Position numbers and translations under genes: made by a program
In this document: piece after piece, positions 16,926 through 27,068 of the stretch
How positions within the stretch are numbered: the first letter of the stretch is position 1
Layout of the letters: every line of letters begins with the position of its first letter
From: Pirellulaceae bacterium
Lineage (GTDB): Bacteria > Planctomycetota > Planctomycetia > Pirellulales > Pirellulaceae
Direction of reading: 5' to 3'
Assembly (NCBI GenBank): GCA_018402565.1
Contig: JAGYIQ010000010.1
Location: 62,001 to 126,000, forward strand
Length of the DNA stretch: 64,000 nucleotides
Notes under the pieces: generated by a model
What the model was told of the DNA's origin: nothing
What the model saw: only the letters and a program-made list of their open reading frames with translations
Database searches by the model: none

Positions 16926-17867
16926 ACAAAAACTCCTCCGTGACGTAGGTTCTCCAGCGGGCAACTGCCGCGGCAAACACGGCTCGGGGTACGAAAAGGG
17001 GCGGCTAACCCGTCAACTTACGAGCAAATTGCCCATGCGTACAACCCCAGGCAGCTGGAATGCCGGGCCGAGCTGCTCCGCCAGGCCCGGAGTGCCGGTG
17101 TCGACCAGCAGCCCTCTGCTGGTTGCGGCTAGATAGCGGCTGGGCAGCTGAAGAGGCAGAAAGATTGTGAGGCGTGCAACTCGTGCTCGTGCTCGTAATC
17201 GTGCTCGTAATCGAATCCAGCACGGCGGGCTTAGGGTTGGGGCGTGCTGTAGACCAGCAGCCCTCTGCTGGTTGCAGCTAGATAGCGGCTGGGCAGCTGA
17301 AGAGGCAGAAAAATTTTGGGCAGAAAAATTGTGAGGCGTGCAACTCGTGCTCGTGCTCGTGCTCGTAATCGTAATCGAATCCAGCACGGGGGGCGTAGGG
17401 TTGGGGCGTCGCGGGGCGATGGGGCTTTGGCGACGCCGCGGTTGTGAGAGGCAGAAAAATTTTGGGCAGAAAAATTGGGAGCGCGGAAGCCGGCCCTCCG
17501 GGCCTAGGGGCGTCTGCGTTCGAGCAGGCCATTTTTGGCAAAGGGCTGCCAACCAAGAACTGAGAACAAAGAACCAAGAACTGAGAACCAAAGCACCAAG
17601 AACTGAGAACTGAGAACTGAGATCCTTTCTCAAAACTTAAGGGCTGTATTCGATTACGAGCACGATTACGAGCACGAGCACGAACCGAGAACTAAGAACC
17701 GAGAACTGAGAACCGAGAACTGAGAACCAAGAACTAAGAACTGAGAACTGAGATCCTTTCTCAAAACTTAAGTGCTGTATTCGATTACGAGCACGATTAC
17801 GAGCACGAGCACGAACCAAGAACCGAGAACTGAGAACCGAGAACTAGGAACCAAGTCGCTCACTCCC
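16926..17867. repeat. Intergenic repeat mosaic, no gene
   Basis: Two related segments (17104-17222 and 17253-17386) each hold the hairpin ACCAGCAG-CCCT-CTGCTGGT, a GATAGCGGCTGGGCAGCTGA tract and a run of GTGCTC/GTAATC hexamers. The AAAAATTTT-centred dispersed repeat occurs at 17309-17334 and 17450-17475. From 17548 to 17850 come runs of seven-base units of the GAACTGA/GAACCGA type and two near-identical copies of a block ending in CGATTACGAGCACG (17630-17685 and 17758-17813). I see no coding sequence. Confidence 0.85.
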
Positions 17868-19271
17868 ATGTCCACCGCCCCCAATCACCCGGCCGACGCA
17901 CAATCGATGCCCCCCCAGTCTTCGTCCTGGGGCGGGCGTTGGCCTGGTTTGAACTGGCAGCATCTGGGCTGGCCCCATTTGGGCTGGGGCTTGGCCGCGG
18001 CTCTAGTGGCGGGCGCTGTCCTGGGGCACAGTTTCTTTCACATCTCCGTCCTGACCATCGATCGACTGGCCATGGCCGGCCTGGTCGTCTGGGCGGTCTG
18101 GCTGCTGTGGCGAGGCCAAGTCGCGGTGCCGTCGCTGCATCGCTTGGACGCGTTAGTGGTCTGTTTTTATACCTGGATGGCATTCAACCTGCTGACCTCC
18201 GATTGGCGATTCCGGGATAGCCAACCGGTCAGCATGTTCCTGTTCTTTTACCTCCTGCCGTTGATCCTGTACGCCGTGGTGCGGCTGATCGGGCACGAGC
18301 GTCGGACGTGGCAGGTCTTGCAGGGCAGCCTGATCGGGCTGGGCGCGTACCTGGCGTTCACCGCCTTCTGCGAGGCCCGCGAACTGCCGATGTTCGTCTT
18401 CCCCAAGTCGATCCTCAACCCCGAGGAGACCGAGTTCTTGGGCCGTGGCCGCGGCCCGTTCCTCAATCCGATTTCCAACGGCGTCTTCCAAATCGTCTGC
18501 CTGGCCAGTGGCCTGGTGCTGTGGCCGACCACCGCTTGGCGCCGCCGGGGCTGGATCGTCGCCTTTGGCCTGCTGATGGCCGTGGGCATTTGGGCCACCC
18601 TGACTCGCAGCAACTGGATGGCCGCGGCCTTGCTGCTCGTGCTGTTTGGCTGGCGGCACAGCAATTGGCAAGTGCGAGGCCTCGCCACTTTGGCCCTGCC
18701 CTGCGTGCTGCTGGTCGGCGTCAGTCTGTTCGGCGACAAGATCAATGCCTTCAAACGCGACAAGCACGTCTCGGTGGAGGACATGTCGGAATCGGCCGAA
18801 CTCCGCCCCTACCTGGCGACCATCGCCGGCAAGATGATCCAGGAACGACCGATCACCGGCTACGGCCTCGCCCAATACCACAAGCACTCGAAGCCGTATC
18901 ACTTCCGCAACGTGAACGACCAACCGCTGCAGAAAGTCATGCAGTACGTGCAACACAACACGTTCTTGGCCTACGCCGTCGAACTGGGCGTCGGCGGTCT
19001 GCTCTGCTTCCTCGTGCTGTTGGGAACCGCCGCCTGGAGCAGCCTGCGTTTGTGGCTGGATCCCCGTCTGCCCGCCAGCCTGCAAGGCGTGGGCTTTGTG
19101 GCGTTTGCTGGCATTACTGCCTACGCGGTCAACGGGCTATTCCACGATGTGGCCATTACGGTCATGTCCAATCATCTGCTCTACCTACTCATCGGCCTGG
19201 TGGCGGCCGTCTCGACGCACGCTTATCCCGCGACGCGGCTCACCACAGATGCCATTGCTCAAACGTCATGA
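17868..19271 (+). CDS. O-antigen ligase family membrane protein
   Basis: A 467-residue polytopic protein with roughly ten to twelve hydrophobic segments. The large periplasmic loop typical of WaaL/Wzy_C proteins is present: ATLTRSNWMAA before it, RPITGYGLAQYHKHS inside it, and HNTFLAYAVELGVGGLL after it. Family members ligate or polymerise undecaprenyl-linked glycans on the outer face of the inner membrane. The ATG at 17868 is chosen because the longer frame from 17772 would translate microsatellite DNA. The 3' end overlaps that of the convergent CAAX protease gene by 32 bases. Together the two recall exosortase/exopolysaccharide loci, but no exosortase is visible. Confidence 0.85.
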   Translation: MSTAPNHPADAQSMPPQSSSWGGRWPGLNWQHLGWPHLGWGLAAALVAGAVLGHSFFHISVLTIDRLAMAGLVVWAVWLLWRGQVAVPSLHRLDALVVCFYTWMAFNLLTSDWRFRDSQPVSMFLFFYLLPLILYAVVRLIGHERRTWQVLQGSLIGLGAYLAFTAFCEARELPMFVFPKSILNPEETEFLGRGRGPFLNPISNGVFQIVCLASGLVLWPTTAWRRRGWIVAFGLLMAVGIWATLTRSNWMAAALLLVLFGWRHSNWQVRGLATLALPCVLLVGVSLFGDKINAFKRDKHVSVEDMSESAELRPYLATIAGKMIQERPITGYGLAQYHKHSKPYHFRNVNDQPLQKVMQYVQHNTFLAYAVELGVGGLLCFLVLLGTAAWSSLRLWLDPRLPASLQGVGFVAFAGITAYAVNGLFHDVAITVMSNHLLYLLIGLVAAVSTHAYPATRLTTDAIAQTS

Positions 19272-20022
19272 CGTAGACCCCCAGTGCCGCGTTGGTGACC
19301 GCGTGGATCAACACGCCGTCCCAAAAGCGATTGGTCCATCGCACCCAGACGGTGACCGCGGCGAACCAAAGCATGGCGGCCACGGCCTCGTTGGGATGGG
19401 TCAAGGCTCCGTAGACCGCCGAAACCCCCACCGCGGTCCATGTCAGGTCTCGCATCGGGAGCTCCCACCAGCGATCGGCTTGGAGCATGCGGAGGAAGAA
19501 GCCCCGCAACAACAACTCCTCGGCCACCGGCACCACGACCACCAAGACCGTGAACCTCGCGGCCAGAAACAACACGTAGGGCCCCCAATCCGGAAACGAT
19601 TCGGCCGGATTCACACTGGGCCGAGCCCCCTCGTCGGGCGATCGCCAGGGCCACCACGACCACAGCCAGGCCTCGATGTTCAGTTCACAAACCCCGACCC
19701 ACAACGCCAGACCCGCCAAGCCCACGGGCAACGCCCACAGGGACACCCGCCAGGGCAACGAGCCGAGGTAATCGCGGCGACAGGCCCACAACAGCCCGCC
19801 CGCCAGCAGCGCCTGGGCCGCCACCACCGCCAACCAGGCAACGTCGGACCCCGGCGGGGCCTGCCCCGGAAACTTCAGTTGACTCCGCGGCACCACCCCG
19901 AATCGCTCCGCAACCATCGGCACGACCATAAACAGGATCAGCGGCACCACCCAACACCAAGTCTCAGCAGCAGGCTGACTCGGCCGGCCAGCCGCCAAGG
20001 TTTCGTCGCGTTTCTGTTCCAT
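19240..20022 (-). CDS. CPBP intramembrane protease, exosortase-associated CAAX type
   Basis: A 260-residue integral membrane protein of the CPBP/CAAX protease group. Catalytic motifs are E168-E169-x3-R173 (EELLLRG), H209 (GALTHP) and H240-x3-N244 (HAVTN). The end of the protein, HAVTNAALGVYVM followed by QWHLW, closely matches my recollection of the PEP-CTERM/exosortase-associated CAAX family (TIGR03008). Such proteases are thought to act on membrane proteins in exosortase systems. At least seven hydrophobic segments are visible. No exosortase or PEP-CTERM substrate lies in the window, so the link rests on family resemblance. Confidence 0.82.
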   Translation of the reverse strand: MEQKRDETLAAGRPSQPAAETWCWVVPLILFMVVPMVAERFGVVPRSQLKFPGQAPPGSDVAWLAVVAAQALLAGGLLWACRRDYLGSLPWRVSLWALPVGLAGLALWVGVCELNIEAWLWSWWPWRSPDEGARPSVNPAESFPDWGPYVLFLAARFTVLVVVVPVAEELLLRGFFLRMLQADRWWELPMRDLTWTAVGVSAVYGALTHPNEAVAAMLWFAAVTVWVRWTNRFWDGVLIHAVTNAALGVYVMTFEQWHLW

Positions 20023-20426
20023 TTTCCGCTTGGTCCGTGGTTGCCTCAGCAGCCAATCTCGCTCGCAGCACCCGCGGCACCGCTCGTACGCAAATTGGCC
20101 CCCTCCAGTCTAATCGACCGAACGACCCACCAACTCCGCGGCACCCTGGCAGAGCCATACTTTTGGAAGATCTTGCAAGAATCTGAAAGGATTTGACAGG
20201 TTTTGAGCGATATCTTGCAGGAATCTAGCAGGTTTTGGAAGAATGTTTCCATCGCCCGCTGCGGTCGGCGTAGGACAGAACGCCCCAGGGGGTTGCGGCC
20301 GGCACTCCCTTTGCGGTTTTTGCACCTAGGGCTACACTCTGAGTTAGGGCTCGCAAGGCCTGTCGGTGGCAGCTCCGGGGGACCCGACTGCGTAACTAAT
20401 CAATTTACTTGGCTAAGGCTAGTGGC
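20023..20426. other. Intergenic region upstream of mqnE
   Basis: AT-rich direct repeats lie at 20160-20246 (units containing ATCTTGCA, GAATCT and CAGGTTTTG in two or three degenerate copies). The rest holds nothing that I can name. A promoter for mqnE probably lies here but no convincing -35/-10 pair was found. Confidence 0.4.
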
Positions 20427-21581
20427 ATGTTGAATACCGTTGATCCGCGTCTGAAGTCGATTCGCGACAAAGTTGAAGCGGGCCAGCGACTGTCGTTGGA
20501 CGATGGCTTGCTGCTGTACCGCGACGACATTCCGCTGAACGACGTCGGGCAGCTGGCGAATTTGGTCCGCGAGCGGATCAATGGCAACCGTGGCTATTAT
20601 AACATCAATACCCACCTGAACGCCACCAACGTCTGTGTCTACCGCTGCGTGTTCTGCGCGTTCCGTTCGGATCTGCGGAGCCCCAAGAGCTACGTGATGG
20701 ACGAGGACGCGATTCTGGCGCGGGGGCGGGAAGCGGTCGAGAACGGCTGCACGGAGATGCACATCGTCGGCGGGCTGCATCACAAGCGGGACTTCGGTTG
20801 GTACAAGGGCATTCTGGAGACGCTGCATGGCGCCTATCCAGACCTGCACCTCAAGGCCTGGACGGCCGTCGAGATCAATTGGTTCGAGTTCCTGACGAAG
20901 CAGTCGACCGAAACCGTCTTGAAGGAACTGGTGGCCGCGGGCTTGGGCAGTTTGCCCGGCGGCGGCGCGGAGATCTTCCACCCCGAGGTCCGCGACAAGA
21001 TTTGCGAGCACAAAGCCGATTCGCGAAATTGGATCGACATCCACCGCACCGCTCATCAGTTGGGCATCCGCAGCAACTGCACCATGCTGTACGGGCACAT
21101 CGAAGAGGCCTTCCATCGCATCGACCACTTGCTGCGGCTGCGTGAACTGCAGGACGAAACCGGCGGGTTCCAGACCTTTATTCCCTTGGCATTCCATCCC
21201 GACAACACCGGCCTCAGCCACATCAAGAAGCCGTCGGTCCTGATGGACCTGCGGACGATGGCCGTCAGCCGCCTGATGCTGGACAACATCCCGCACATCA
21301 AGGCCTACTGGATCATGTTGGGCATCGAAACCGCCCAAACGGCCTTGGCTTACGGAGCGGACGACATCGACGGCACCGTGCGTCACGAATTGATCTACCA
21401 CGATGCAGGAGCGACCACCCCAGAACTGCTAAGTGTCCAGCGAATCCGCGAGTTGATCGCGGAGACAGGTCGTGATCCGGTTGAACGCGACACCCTGTAC
21501 CGCGAAGTCATCCGCGACGAATCGGACTTCTCCAAGTGGCACGTCGGCGAACAAGTCGCGATTGGATCGCTGCAAGGCTAG
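20427..21581 (+). CDS. mqnE: Aminofutalosine synthase MqnE
   Basis: Radical SAM enzyme of the futalosine route to menaquinone; it joins a chorismate-derived enolpyruvyl compound to SAM to give aminofutalosine. The protein is 384 residues. The cluster motif is CVYRCVFC with CX3CX2C near residues 70-77, preceded by INTHLNATN, which is diagnostic of MqnE. Later segments LPGGGAEIF and HIKAYWIMLG also match the family. I take ATG 20427 (AAGG about ten bases upstream); a TTG at 20409 would add six residues. It indicates the futalosine menaquinone pathway in this organism; other mqn genes are not in the window. Confidence 0.93.
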   Translation: MLNTVDPRLKSIRDKVEAGQRLSLDDGLLLYRDDIPLNDVGQLANLVRERINGNRGYYNINTHLNATNVCVYRCVFCAFRSDLRSPKSYVMDEDAILARGREAVENGCTEMHIVGGLHHKRDFGWYKGILETLHGAYPDLHLKAWTAVEINWFEFLTKQSTETVLKELVAAGLGSLPGGGAEIFHPEVRDKICEHKADSRNWIDIHRTAHQLGIRSNCTMLYGHIEEAFHRIDHLLRLRELQDETGGFQTFIPLAFHPDNTGLSHIKKPSVLMDLRTMAVSRLMLDNIPHIKAYWIMLGIETAQTALAYGADDIDGTVRHELIYHDAGATTPELLSVQRIRELIAETGRDPVERDTLYREVIRDESDFSKWHVGEQVAIGSLQG

Positions 21582-21608
21582 TGCTTTACCACAGCCAAAA
21601 CTTGGCGT

Positions 21609-21687
21609 GTGGTAAAGGGGTCAGGCGTCAATTGTGCGTAGCACCCGTAGGGCCGTTCCGGCAGTTGACTCCTGCCCCCTTTACCAC
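21609..21687. repeat. 79-bp imperfect palindrome, copy 1
   Basis: Arms of 26 bases beginning GTGGTAAAGGGGTCAGGCGT pair with the complementary right arm ending CCCTTTACCAC, around a 27-base GC-rich loop. A second copy with perfect arms is at 27069-27147. The right arm here carries a few substitutions. Confidence 0.9.
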
Positions 21688-21732
21688 TCGCCGAAGGCAA
21701 ACGCGACCGACGATTTTAAACGCCGAGTCAAC

Positions 21733-21875
21733 GGTTCACGCCCGTCGGGTTTCGTGGAGCAATTGGGGGGAACCGGACATTCCTTTGCAAGCACACGCAA
21801 CTGGGGAATGCCGCGGGTATGCCCCTCGAAAAACCCGACTTGCGCAACGCACCATCCCCTCCAGAGAAACCGCGC
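21733..21875. repeat. Solo diverged copy of the 172-bp element
   Basis: This stretch aligns in order with the tandem units at 60863-62222: GTTCACGCC, GAGCAA, GAACCGGAC, GCAACTGG, AACCCGACTTGCG and GCACCATCCCC all recur at matching spacing, with many substitutions. The outer GTAACC end is degraded. No gene is seen between 21582 and 22026. Confidence 0.7.
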
Positions 21876-22026
21876 GGATCGGCGATCGCCGAGATAATCG
21901 TCCAGCACCGGGCTCGGTAAGAAATGACTGACGACTGGAATCGCACCCCCGCTTGAGTCATAATGGGGAGGCGGCCGACCATGACTGGGCGACCGACGAG
22001 TAGATTCCATTCTGAAAGAGTGCGCG

Positions 22027-25000
22027 ATGAGGCGTTGGCGGTGCATGCAAGTGTTAGGCATGGTGCGAAGCAACCTGTCGAGCACAGTGGTGAACGCTGT
22101 GTGGGCTACGGCGTTGGCCCCCATGTTAAGTGGCCTGGCCGTGGGGCTGGTGTTGGCCCCAGTCGCTGGCTTGGCGCAAGAGCCTGCAGCTGCAACGGCG
22201 ATCGACTTCGACTCGCAGATCCGGCCCCTCCTATCCGATCGCTGCTACAAGTGCCATGGCCCCGACGATCTGACGCGTGAAGCTGAGCTGCGTTTGGATA
22301 CGGGCCATGGACTCGACTCACAATTGGCGGTCTCGTCGGGTGAACCGATCTTGCTGCCTGGCGATGCTGACAAGAGCGAACTGTTTCGCCGACTGATCGC
22401 CACCGATGCGGACAAGATGCCACCCGAGGACAGCGGATTGGCGCTGGCGCCCGCGGAAATTGAACTCTTGCGGCAATGGATCGACCAGGGCGCGAAGTGG
22501 GACCGGCACTGGTCGTTTGTCCCTGTCCCGTCCCAAGTCGCTCGGCCCACCCCCGCGGATCCGCAGGCTTGGATCCGCCAGCCCATCGACGCCTTTATCC
22601 TGCAGGAAATGCAAACCGCGGGACTCGAGCCCACCGGGCCCGCCGCTCCTAACCAATTACTGCGCCGACTGTTTCTCGATCTGATCGGCCTGCCGCCCAC
22701 TCCGGCCGAAGCCAGTCAATGGTTGCCGATCGTGGCCCGCGACGGCTGGGAGCCATTGGTCGATCATCTGCTGGCGCGGCCCGAATTCGGTCAACGCCTG
22801 GCCAGTGATTGGCTGGACGCGGCTCGGTACAGCGACACGTACGGCTATCAAGTCGACCGCGAACGGTTCGTCTGGCCGTGGCGAGACTGGGTGGTTCAAG
22901 CCTTCAACCAGAACATGCCGTACGACCAATTCGGCACATGGCAATTGGCCGGCGATCTGCTGCCGGACCCCACATTCGAACAAATTCTGGCGACGACCTT
23001 CAATCGCTTGCACCCCCAAGAAGTGGAGGGCGGCAGCATCGAAGAAGAGTTCCGCATGAAGTACATCTCGGATCGCACCGAGACCTTCGGTATGGCGTTC
23101 TTGGGCCTGACCCTGGAGTGTTGCCGCTGCCACCATCACAAGTACGATCCGTTGCCGCAAGAAGATTACTTCCGCCTGACCGCGTTCTTCGACAATATCG
23201 ACGAAGCCGGGCTGTACTCGTACTTTACCGATTCGGTCCCCACCCCGACCGCTTTCATGCCCGACCCCGCCGCGGAGACCAAAACCCAGGAACTGTTGGC
23301 CCAGATCGCCGCCCAGGAACAAGCCCTGGCTAAAGAATGGACGAATATCCACCAAAATCAACCTTGGACCCAAGCAGCCAACACCGCTCCCGCGCCAGGC
23401 AGCAGTCCCGAGCCAGGCAACAGTCCCGAGCCGATCACCGGACCCGCCATCGCGCACCTGCACTACAACACCGAGACCGCGTGGCCGGAACGATCCGAGA
23501 ATCGCTTGGTTGACGTCGCCGACGGGGTTGAAATCGCGGAGGGAGTTGAAACGGCCGCGGGCGACTCGGGACCTGGGCTCGCGGGCTTGCGAGCGGTCGA
23601 GTTGTCGGGGGATGAAGCGGTCAACTTGGACGTGGGGAACTTTCGTCGCTGGCAACCGTTTTCGCTCAGCCTCTGGTTATGGTCGCCCGGTCCGTTCGAA
23701 CGAGCGGTGGTCCTGCATCGCTCACGGGCCTGGACCGACGCCGGCAGCCGCGGCTACGAACTGTTGATCGAAAACGATCGGCTCAAGTTTTCGCTGATTC
23801 ATTTTTGGCCCGGCAACGCCATTGCGATTCAGACCCAGGATTCACTGCCCCACCGTCAATGGTTGCCCGTGACCTTGACCTACGATGGCAGTAGCCGAGC
23901 GGACGGGTTGCAAATCTTTGTCAACGGACAAACAGTCCCGACCGAGATCGTTCGCGATCATCTGACCAAACAAATCGCGGGCGGCGGCGGCGACAACATC
24001 GCCATCGGCGAACGCTTCCGCGACCAAGGCTTCAAAGGTGGCCGAGTCGCCGAAGTCCGCGTGTTCGACCGTCAAGTCTCAACCCTGGAAGCCACCGCCC
24101 TTGCCCGCTGGGACTTCACCCCGACGGGCCTGGCCCAAACCCGCCAGCTGGCGTGGACACCCAAGTCCGAACCGCCCAGCGAACCGCCCGGCTCCGAACC
24201 GGATTCTGCCCCCGAAGCCGAACCTAAACCCGAGTCCGAGTCCAAATCCGAGTCCGAGTCCAAATCCGTATCCGACCCGGACAGGAATGCGGACCGCCGC
24301 GACGCCCTGACGTGGGACTGGGCGTTGAACTTCAGTCCCGAGTACACCGCCGGTCTGAAGTCGCTGGCGGCCCTGCGTGGTGAACTCGGCCAACTCCAAG
24401 ATCAACGTCGCGAGATCATGGTGATGCGCGAACTGGCCACGCGCAAGCCGACTTACTTTCGTGAACGCGGCGAGTACAACCTGCCGACGAAAGAGATGAG
24501 TCCCGGGGTGCCGGAAGCCGTCCTGCCGTGGTTCGACGACTTGCCGGCCAATCGCTTGGGACTGGCCCGCTGGACGTTCGATCGCCGTAACCCCCTCACC
24601 GCTCGGGTGGCTGTCAACCGTTGGTGGCAGCTGCTGTTCGGCGACGGGTTGGTCCGCACTCCGGAAGACTTCGGCAACCAAGGGCAGCGACCCACGCACG
24701 CCGCTTTGCTGGACTATCTGGCGGCCGACTTCATGGACTCGGGGTGGGACATCAAGCGGTTGATCCGCCAGATGGCGTTGTCGGCCACGTACCAGCAGTC
24801 GGTGGTGGCGAAACCCGGGACCGTGGAACTGGACCCGGAGAATCGCGGGTGGACGCGAGCCAACGCCCACCGCTGGCCCGCGGAAACGCTCCGCGATCAG
24901 GCCTTGGCGGTGGCTGGCCTGTTGGACGCGCGACTGGATGGACCGCCCGTCAAGCCATACGATTTGGCGGAAGCCTTCGCGCCACTGCCCGCGGACGGCG

Positions 25001-25467
25001 GACCGCTGGTCTACCGCCGCAGCCTTTATACTTACTGGAAACGCATGTCCCCCTCGCCGGTCATGATCACCTTGGATGCGGTCAAGCGGGACGTCTGCCA
25101 AGTCAAACGCGAACGGACAGAAACGCCGGGCCAATCGCTGGTGTTTCTCAACGCGCCGCAGTTTGTCGAGGCCAGCCGCGCGCTGGCCCTGGCCTGTTGG
25201 ACGGACAGTCCCGAGCCGACCCAGGCGATCGCGGGGCTGTACCAACGCATGTTGAATCGTGATCCCAGCGACCGCGAACGAGAAGTACTGATGGAACTGT
25301 TCCATGACCAAATGAAACGATTCCAAGAATCACCGCAACAACTGGAAGCGTACCTACAGGTCGGCCACCAGCGACTGCCCGCCGAGGCGCCCGCGACCGA
25401 AATCGGCGCTTTGGCGGTGGTCGCCAACACGCTGATGGGCTTGGATCAATGGACCAGCCGTCGATAA
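22027..25467 (+). CDS. PSD1 protein: cytochrome c-like, DUF1549, LamG, DUF1553
   Basis: An 1146-residue exported protein of the planctomycete PSD1 type. A hydrophobic signal segment lies at about 25-50 (LAPMLSGLAVGLVLAPVAGLA). A cytochrome c-like domain with haem motif CYKCH follows near residue 75, then DUF1549 (about 185-400) with a second CX2CH (CCRCHHHKYDP). A LamG/concanavalin-like lectin domain sits at about 515-690, then an acidic SESESK-type linker near 735-755, and DUF1553 from about 838 to the end. Biochemical function is unknown; haem binding and a sugar-binding-like fold suggest an envelope role in polymer attack. It is directly followed by a DUF1501 gene, its usual partner. Confidence 0.9.
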   Translation: MRRWRCMQVLGMVRSNLSSTVVNAVWATALAPMLSGLAVGLVLAPVAGLAQEPAAATAIDFDSQIRPLLSDRCYKCHGPDDLTREAELRLDTGHGLDSQLAVSSGEPILLPGDADKSELFRRLIATDADKMPPEDSGLALAPAEIELLRQWIDQGAKWDRHWSFVPVPSQVARPTPADPQAWIRQPIDAFILQEMQTAGLEPTGPAAPNQLLRRLFLDLIGLPPTPAEASQWLPIVARDGWEPLVDHLLARPEFGQRLASDWLDAARYSDTYGYQVDRERFVWPWRDWVVQAFNQNMPYDQFGTWQLAGDLLPDPTFEQILATTFNRLHPQEVEGGSIEEEFRMKYISDRTETFGMAFLGLTLECCRCHHHKYDPLPQEDYFRLTAFFDNIDEAGLYSYFTDSVPTPTAFMPDPAAETKTQELLAQIAAQEQALAKEWTNIHQNQPWTQAANTAPAPGSSPEPGNSPEPITGPAIAHLHYNTETAWPERSENRLVDVADGVEIAEGVETAAGDSGPGLAGLRAVELSGDEAVNLDVGNFRRWQPFSLSLWLWSPGPFERAVVLHRSRAWTDAGSRGYELLIENDRLKFSLIHFWPGNAIAIQTQDSLPHRQWLPVTLTYDGSSRADGLQIFVNGQTVPTEIVRDHLTKQIAGGGGDNIAIGERFRDQGFKGGRVAEVRVFDRQVSTLEATALARWDFTPTGLAQTRQLAWTPKSEPPSEPPGSEPDSAPEAEPKPESESKSESESKSVSDPDRNADRRDALTWDWALNFSPEYTAGLKSLAALRGELGQLQDQRREIMVMRELATRKPTYFRERGEYNLPTKEMSPGVPEAVLPWFDDLPANRLGLARWTFDRRNPLTARVAVNRWWQLLFGDGLVRTPEDFGNQGQRPTHAALLDYLAADFMDSGWDIKRLIRQMALSATYQQSVVAKPGTVELDPENRGWTRANAHRWPAETLRDQALAVAGLLDARLDGPPVKPYDLAEAFAPLPADGGPLVYRRSLYTYWKRMSPSPVMITLDAVKRDVCQVKRERTETPGQSLVFLNAPQFVEASRALALACWTDSPEPTQAIAGLYQRMLNRDPSDREREVLMELFHDQMKRFQESPQQLEAYLQVGHQRLPAEAPATEIGALAVVANTLMGLDQWTSRR

Positions 25468-25539
25468 AGACCTTAGTCCGTAGCCACTGCAAACTGTGCC
25501 GTTGCGCCAGCCTCATGCGTCCATTTTAGGGAGTCACCC

Positions 25540-27027
25540 ATGTCGAGACGAGATTTTTTGGCCAACTTCGCCTACGGACTCGGGTCCCTGGGCTTGGCCC
25601 ACTGCTTGGGTCAGGGCCTGGCGACCGGGGGCACAATCGGAGCCGGCCCCGCTCGCCGCGGCGACGGTCCGATCGGCTGGGATGATCCGACCGCGCCGCC
25701 GGATCTGACGACGCCCCGTGGGGCGATGTCCGACTTGCATTTTCCCGCCAAAGCCAAACGGGTCATCGTGCTATTCCAATCCGGCGGCCCCTCGCAGTTG
25801 GAACTGTTCGACCACAAGCCACTGTTGCAGGAACAACAGGGCCAACAACTGCCGGATTCGGTCCGCGGACAACAACGCTTGACGGGCATGAGTGGCAATC
25901 AGAGCAGCCTGCCACTGGTCGGCTCGCCGTTCCAATTCCAGCAGCATGGCGGGGGCGGAACTTGGTTCAGCGAACTGCTGCCGCACACCTCGGCCTTGGC
26001 GGACGACCTTTGTGTGATCCGTTCGATGTACACCGAGTCGATCAACCATGGGCCGGGCGTGACCTTTTTCCAGACCGGCAGTCAGTTGCCGGGACGCCCC
26101 AGCATGGGCGCGTGGCTGGACTATGGCTTGGGCAGTGGCAACGAGAACCTGCCGGCCTACGTGGTGATGGTGACGAAGAATAAAGGCGGACAACCTCTGT
26201 CGGCACGGTTGTGGGGCAGCGGCTTCTTGCCCGCCCAGCACGACGGGGTGCTGTTCCGCAGCGGCCCCGACCCGTTGTTGTACTTGAACTTGCCAGCCGG
26301 CGTCGATCGCGCCGCCCGCCGCTCGATGCTCGATGCCATGCACGAGTTGCAAGCCCACGAGGCCGCCCAGACCGGATGGACGGAACTGGAGAGCAAAATC
26401 CAACAACATGAGTTGGCGTTTCGCATGCAAAGCTCGATCCCCGAGGTCACGGACTTTTCCTCCGAGCCGGAACACGTGCTGGACCTGTACGGCCCCAGTG
26501 TCAAGGATCCGGGCAGCTACGCCGCCAACTGCTTGATGGCGCGACGACTGGCCCAACGCGGCGTGCGTTTTATTCAACTGTTCCATCAGGACTGGGACCA
26601 TCACGGCGGCTTGCCGGGAGGCATACGCAACTTGTGCCAAGAGACGGATCGCCCCAGTGCCGCGCTGGTGCAGGACCTGAAACAACACGGAATGTTGGAC
26701 GACACCTTGGTGATTTGGGGCGGCGAATTCGGCCGGACCAACTATTGCCAAGGCAAGCTGACCGGTGCGGACTACGGCCGCGATCACCACCCGCGGTGCT
26801 TCTCGCTGTGGTTGGCGGGCGGGGGCATCCGCGGCGGCATGAGCTACGGCCAGACAGACGAGTACGGGTACAACGTGGTGGAAAACCCGGTCCACATTCA
26901 CGACCTGCATGCCACGTTGCTGCGTCTGTTGGGCATCGACCACACGCGTTTGACCTACAAGTACCAAGGACGCTACTTCCGCTTGACCGACGTGCACGGC
27001 CACGTGTTGCAGGACATCATCGCCTAA
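25540..27027 (+). CDS. DUF1501 domain protein
   Basis: A 495-residue DUF1501 protein, related to the alkaline phosphatase/sulfatase fold. The N-terminus SRRDFLANFAYGLGSLGLAHC looks like a Tat signal, so it is probably exported folded. Family landmarks are IVLFQSGGPSQLELFDHKP near residue 75, HDWDHHGG-like QDWDHHGGLPGG near 350, and VIWGGEFGRTNY with DHHPRCFSLWLAGGG near 395-430. AGGGAG lies eight bases before the ATG. It follows the PSD1 gene by 72 bases; the two probably form one operon. Substrate and reaction have not been established for the family. Confidence 0.9.
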   Translation: MSRRDFLANFAYGLGSLGLAHCLGQGLATGGTIGAGPARRGDGPIGWDDPTAPPDLTTPRGAMSDLHFPAKAKRVIVLFQSGGPSQLELFDHKPLLQEQQGQQLPDSVRGQQRLTGMSGNQSSLPLVGSPFQFQQHGGGGTWFSELLPHTSALADDLCVIRSMYTESINHGPGVTFFQTGSQLPGRPSMGAWLDYGLGSGNENLPAYVVMVTKNKGGQPLSARLWGSGFLPAQHDGVLFRSGPDPLLYLNLPAGVDRAARRSMLDAMHELQAHEAAQTGWTELESKIQQHELAFRMQSSIPEVTDFSSEPEHVLDLYGPSVKDPGSYAANCLMARRLAQRGVRFIQLFHQDWDHHGGLPGGIRNLCQETDRPSAALVQDLKQHGMLDDTLVIWGGEFGRTNYCQGKLTGADYGRDHHPRCFSLWLAGGGIRGGMSYGQTDEYGYNVVENPVHIHDLHATLLRLLGIDHTRLTYKYQGRYFRLTDVHGHVLQDIIA

Positions 27028-27040
27028 CATCCGCCGGCAT

Positions 27041-27060
27041 GCTTTAGCATCCGGTTGTCA
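27041..27060. repeat. Copy of the GTTAGCACCCGGTT-like motif
   Basis: GCTTTAGCATCCGGTTGTCA directly follows the DUF1501 stop. It is a diverged form of the GTTAGCACCCGGTT motif seen after genes at 51488-51540 and 52287-52301. Confidence 0.5.
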
Positions 27061-27068
27061 CCGGGCGT

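Noticed and set aside
20318..20408. Promoter for mqnE
   Set aside because: TTGCAC and TACACT are present but seven bases apart, so not a sigma-70 promoter.
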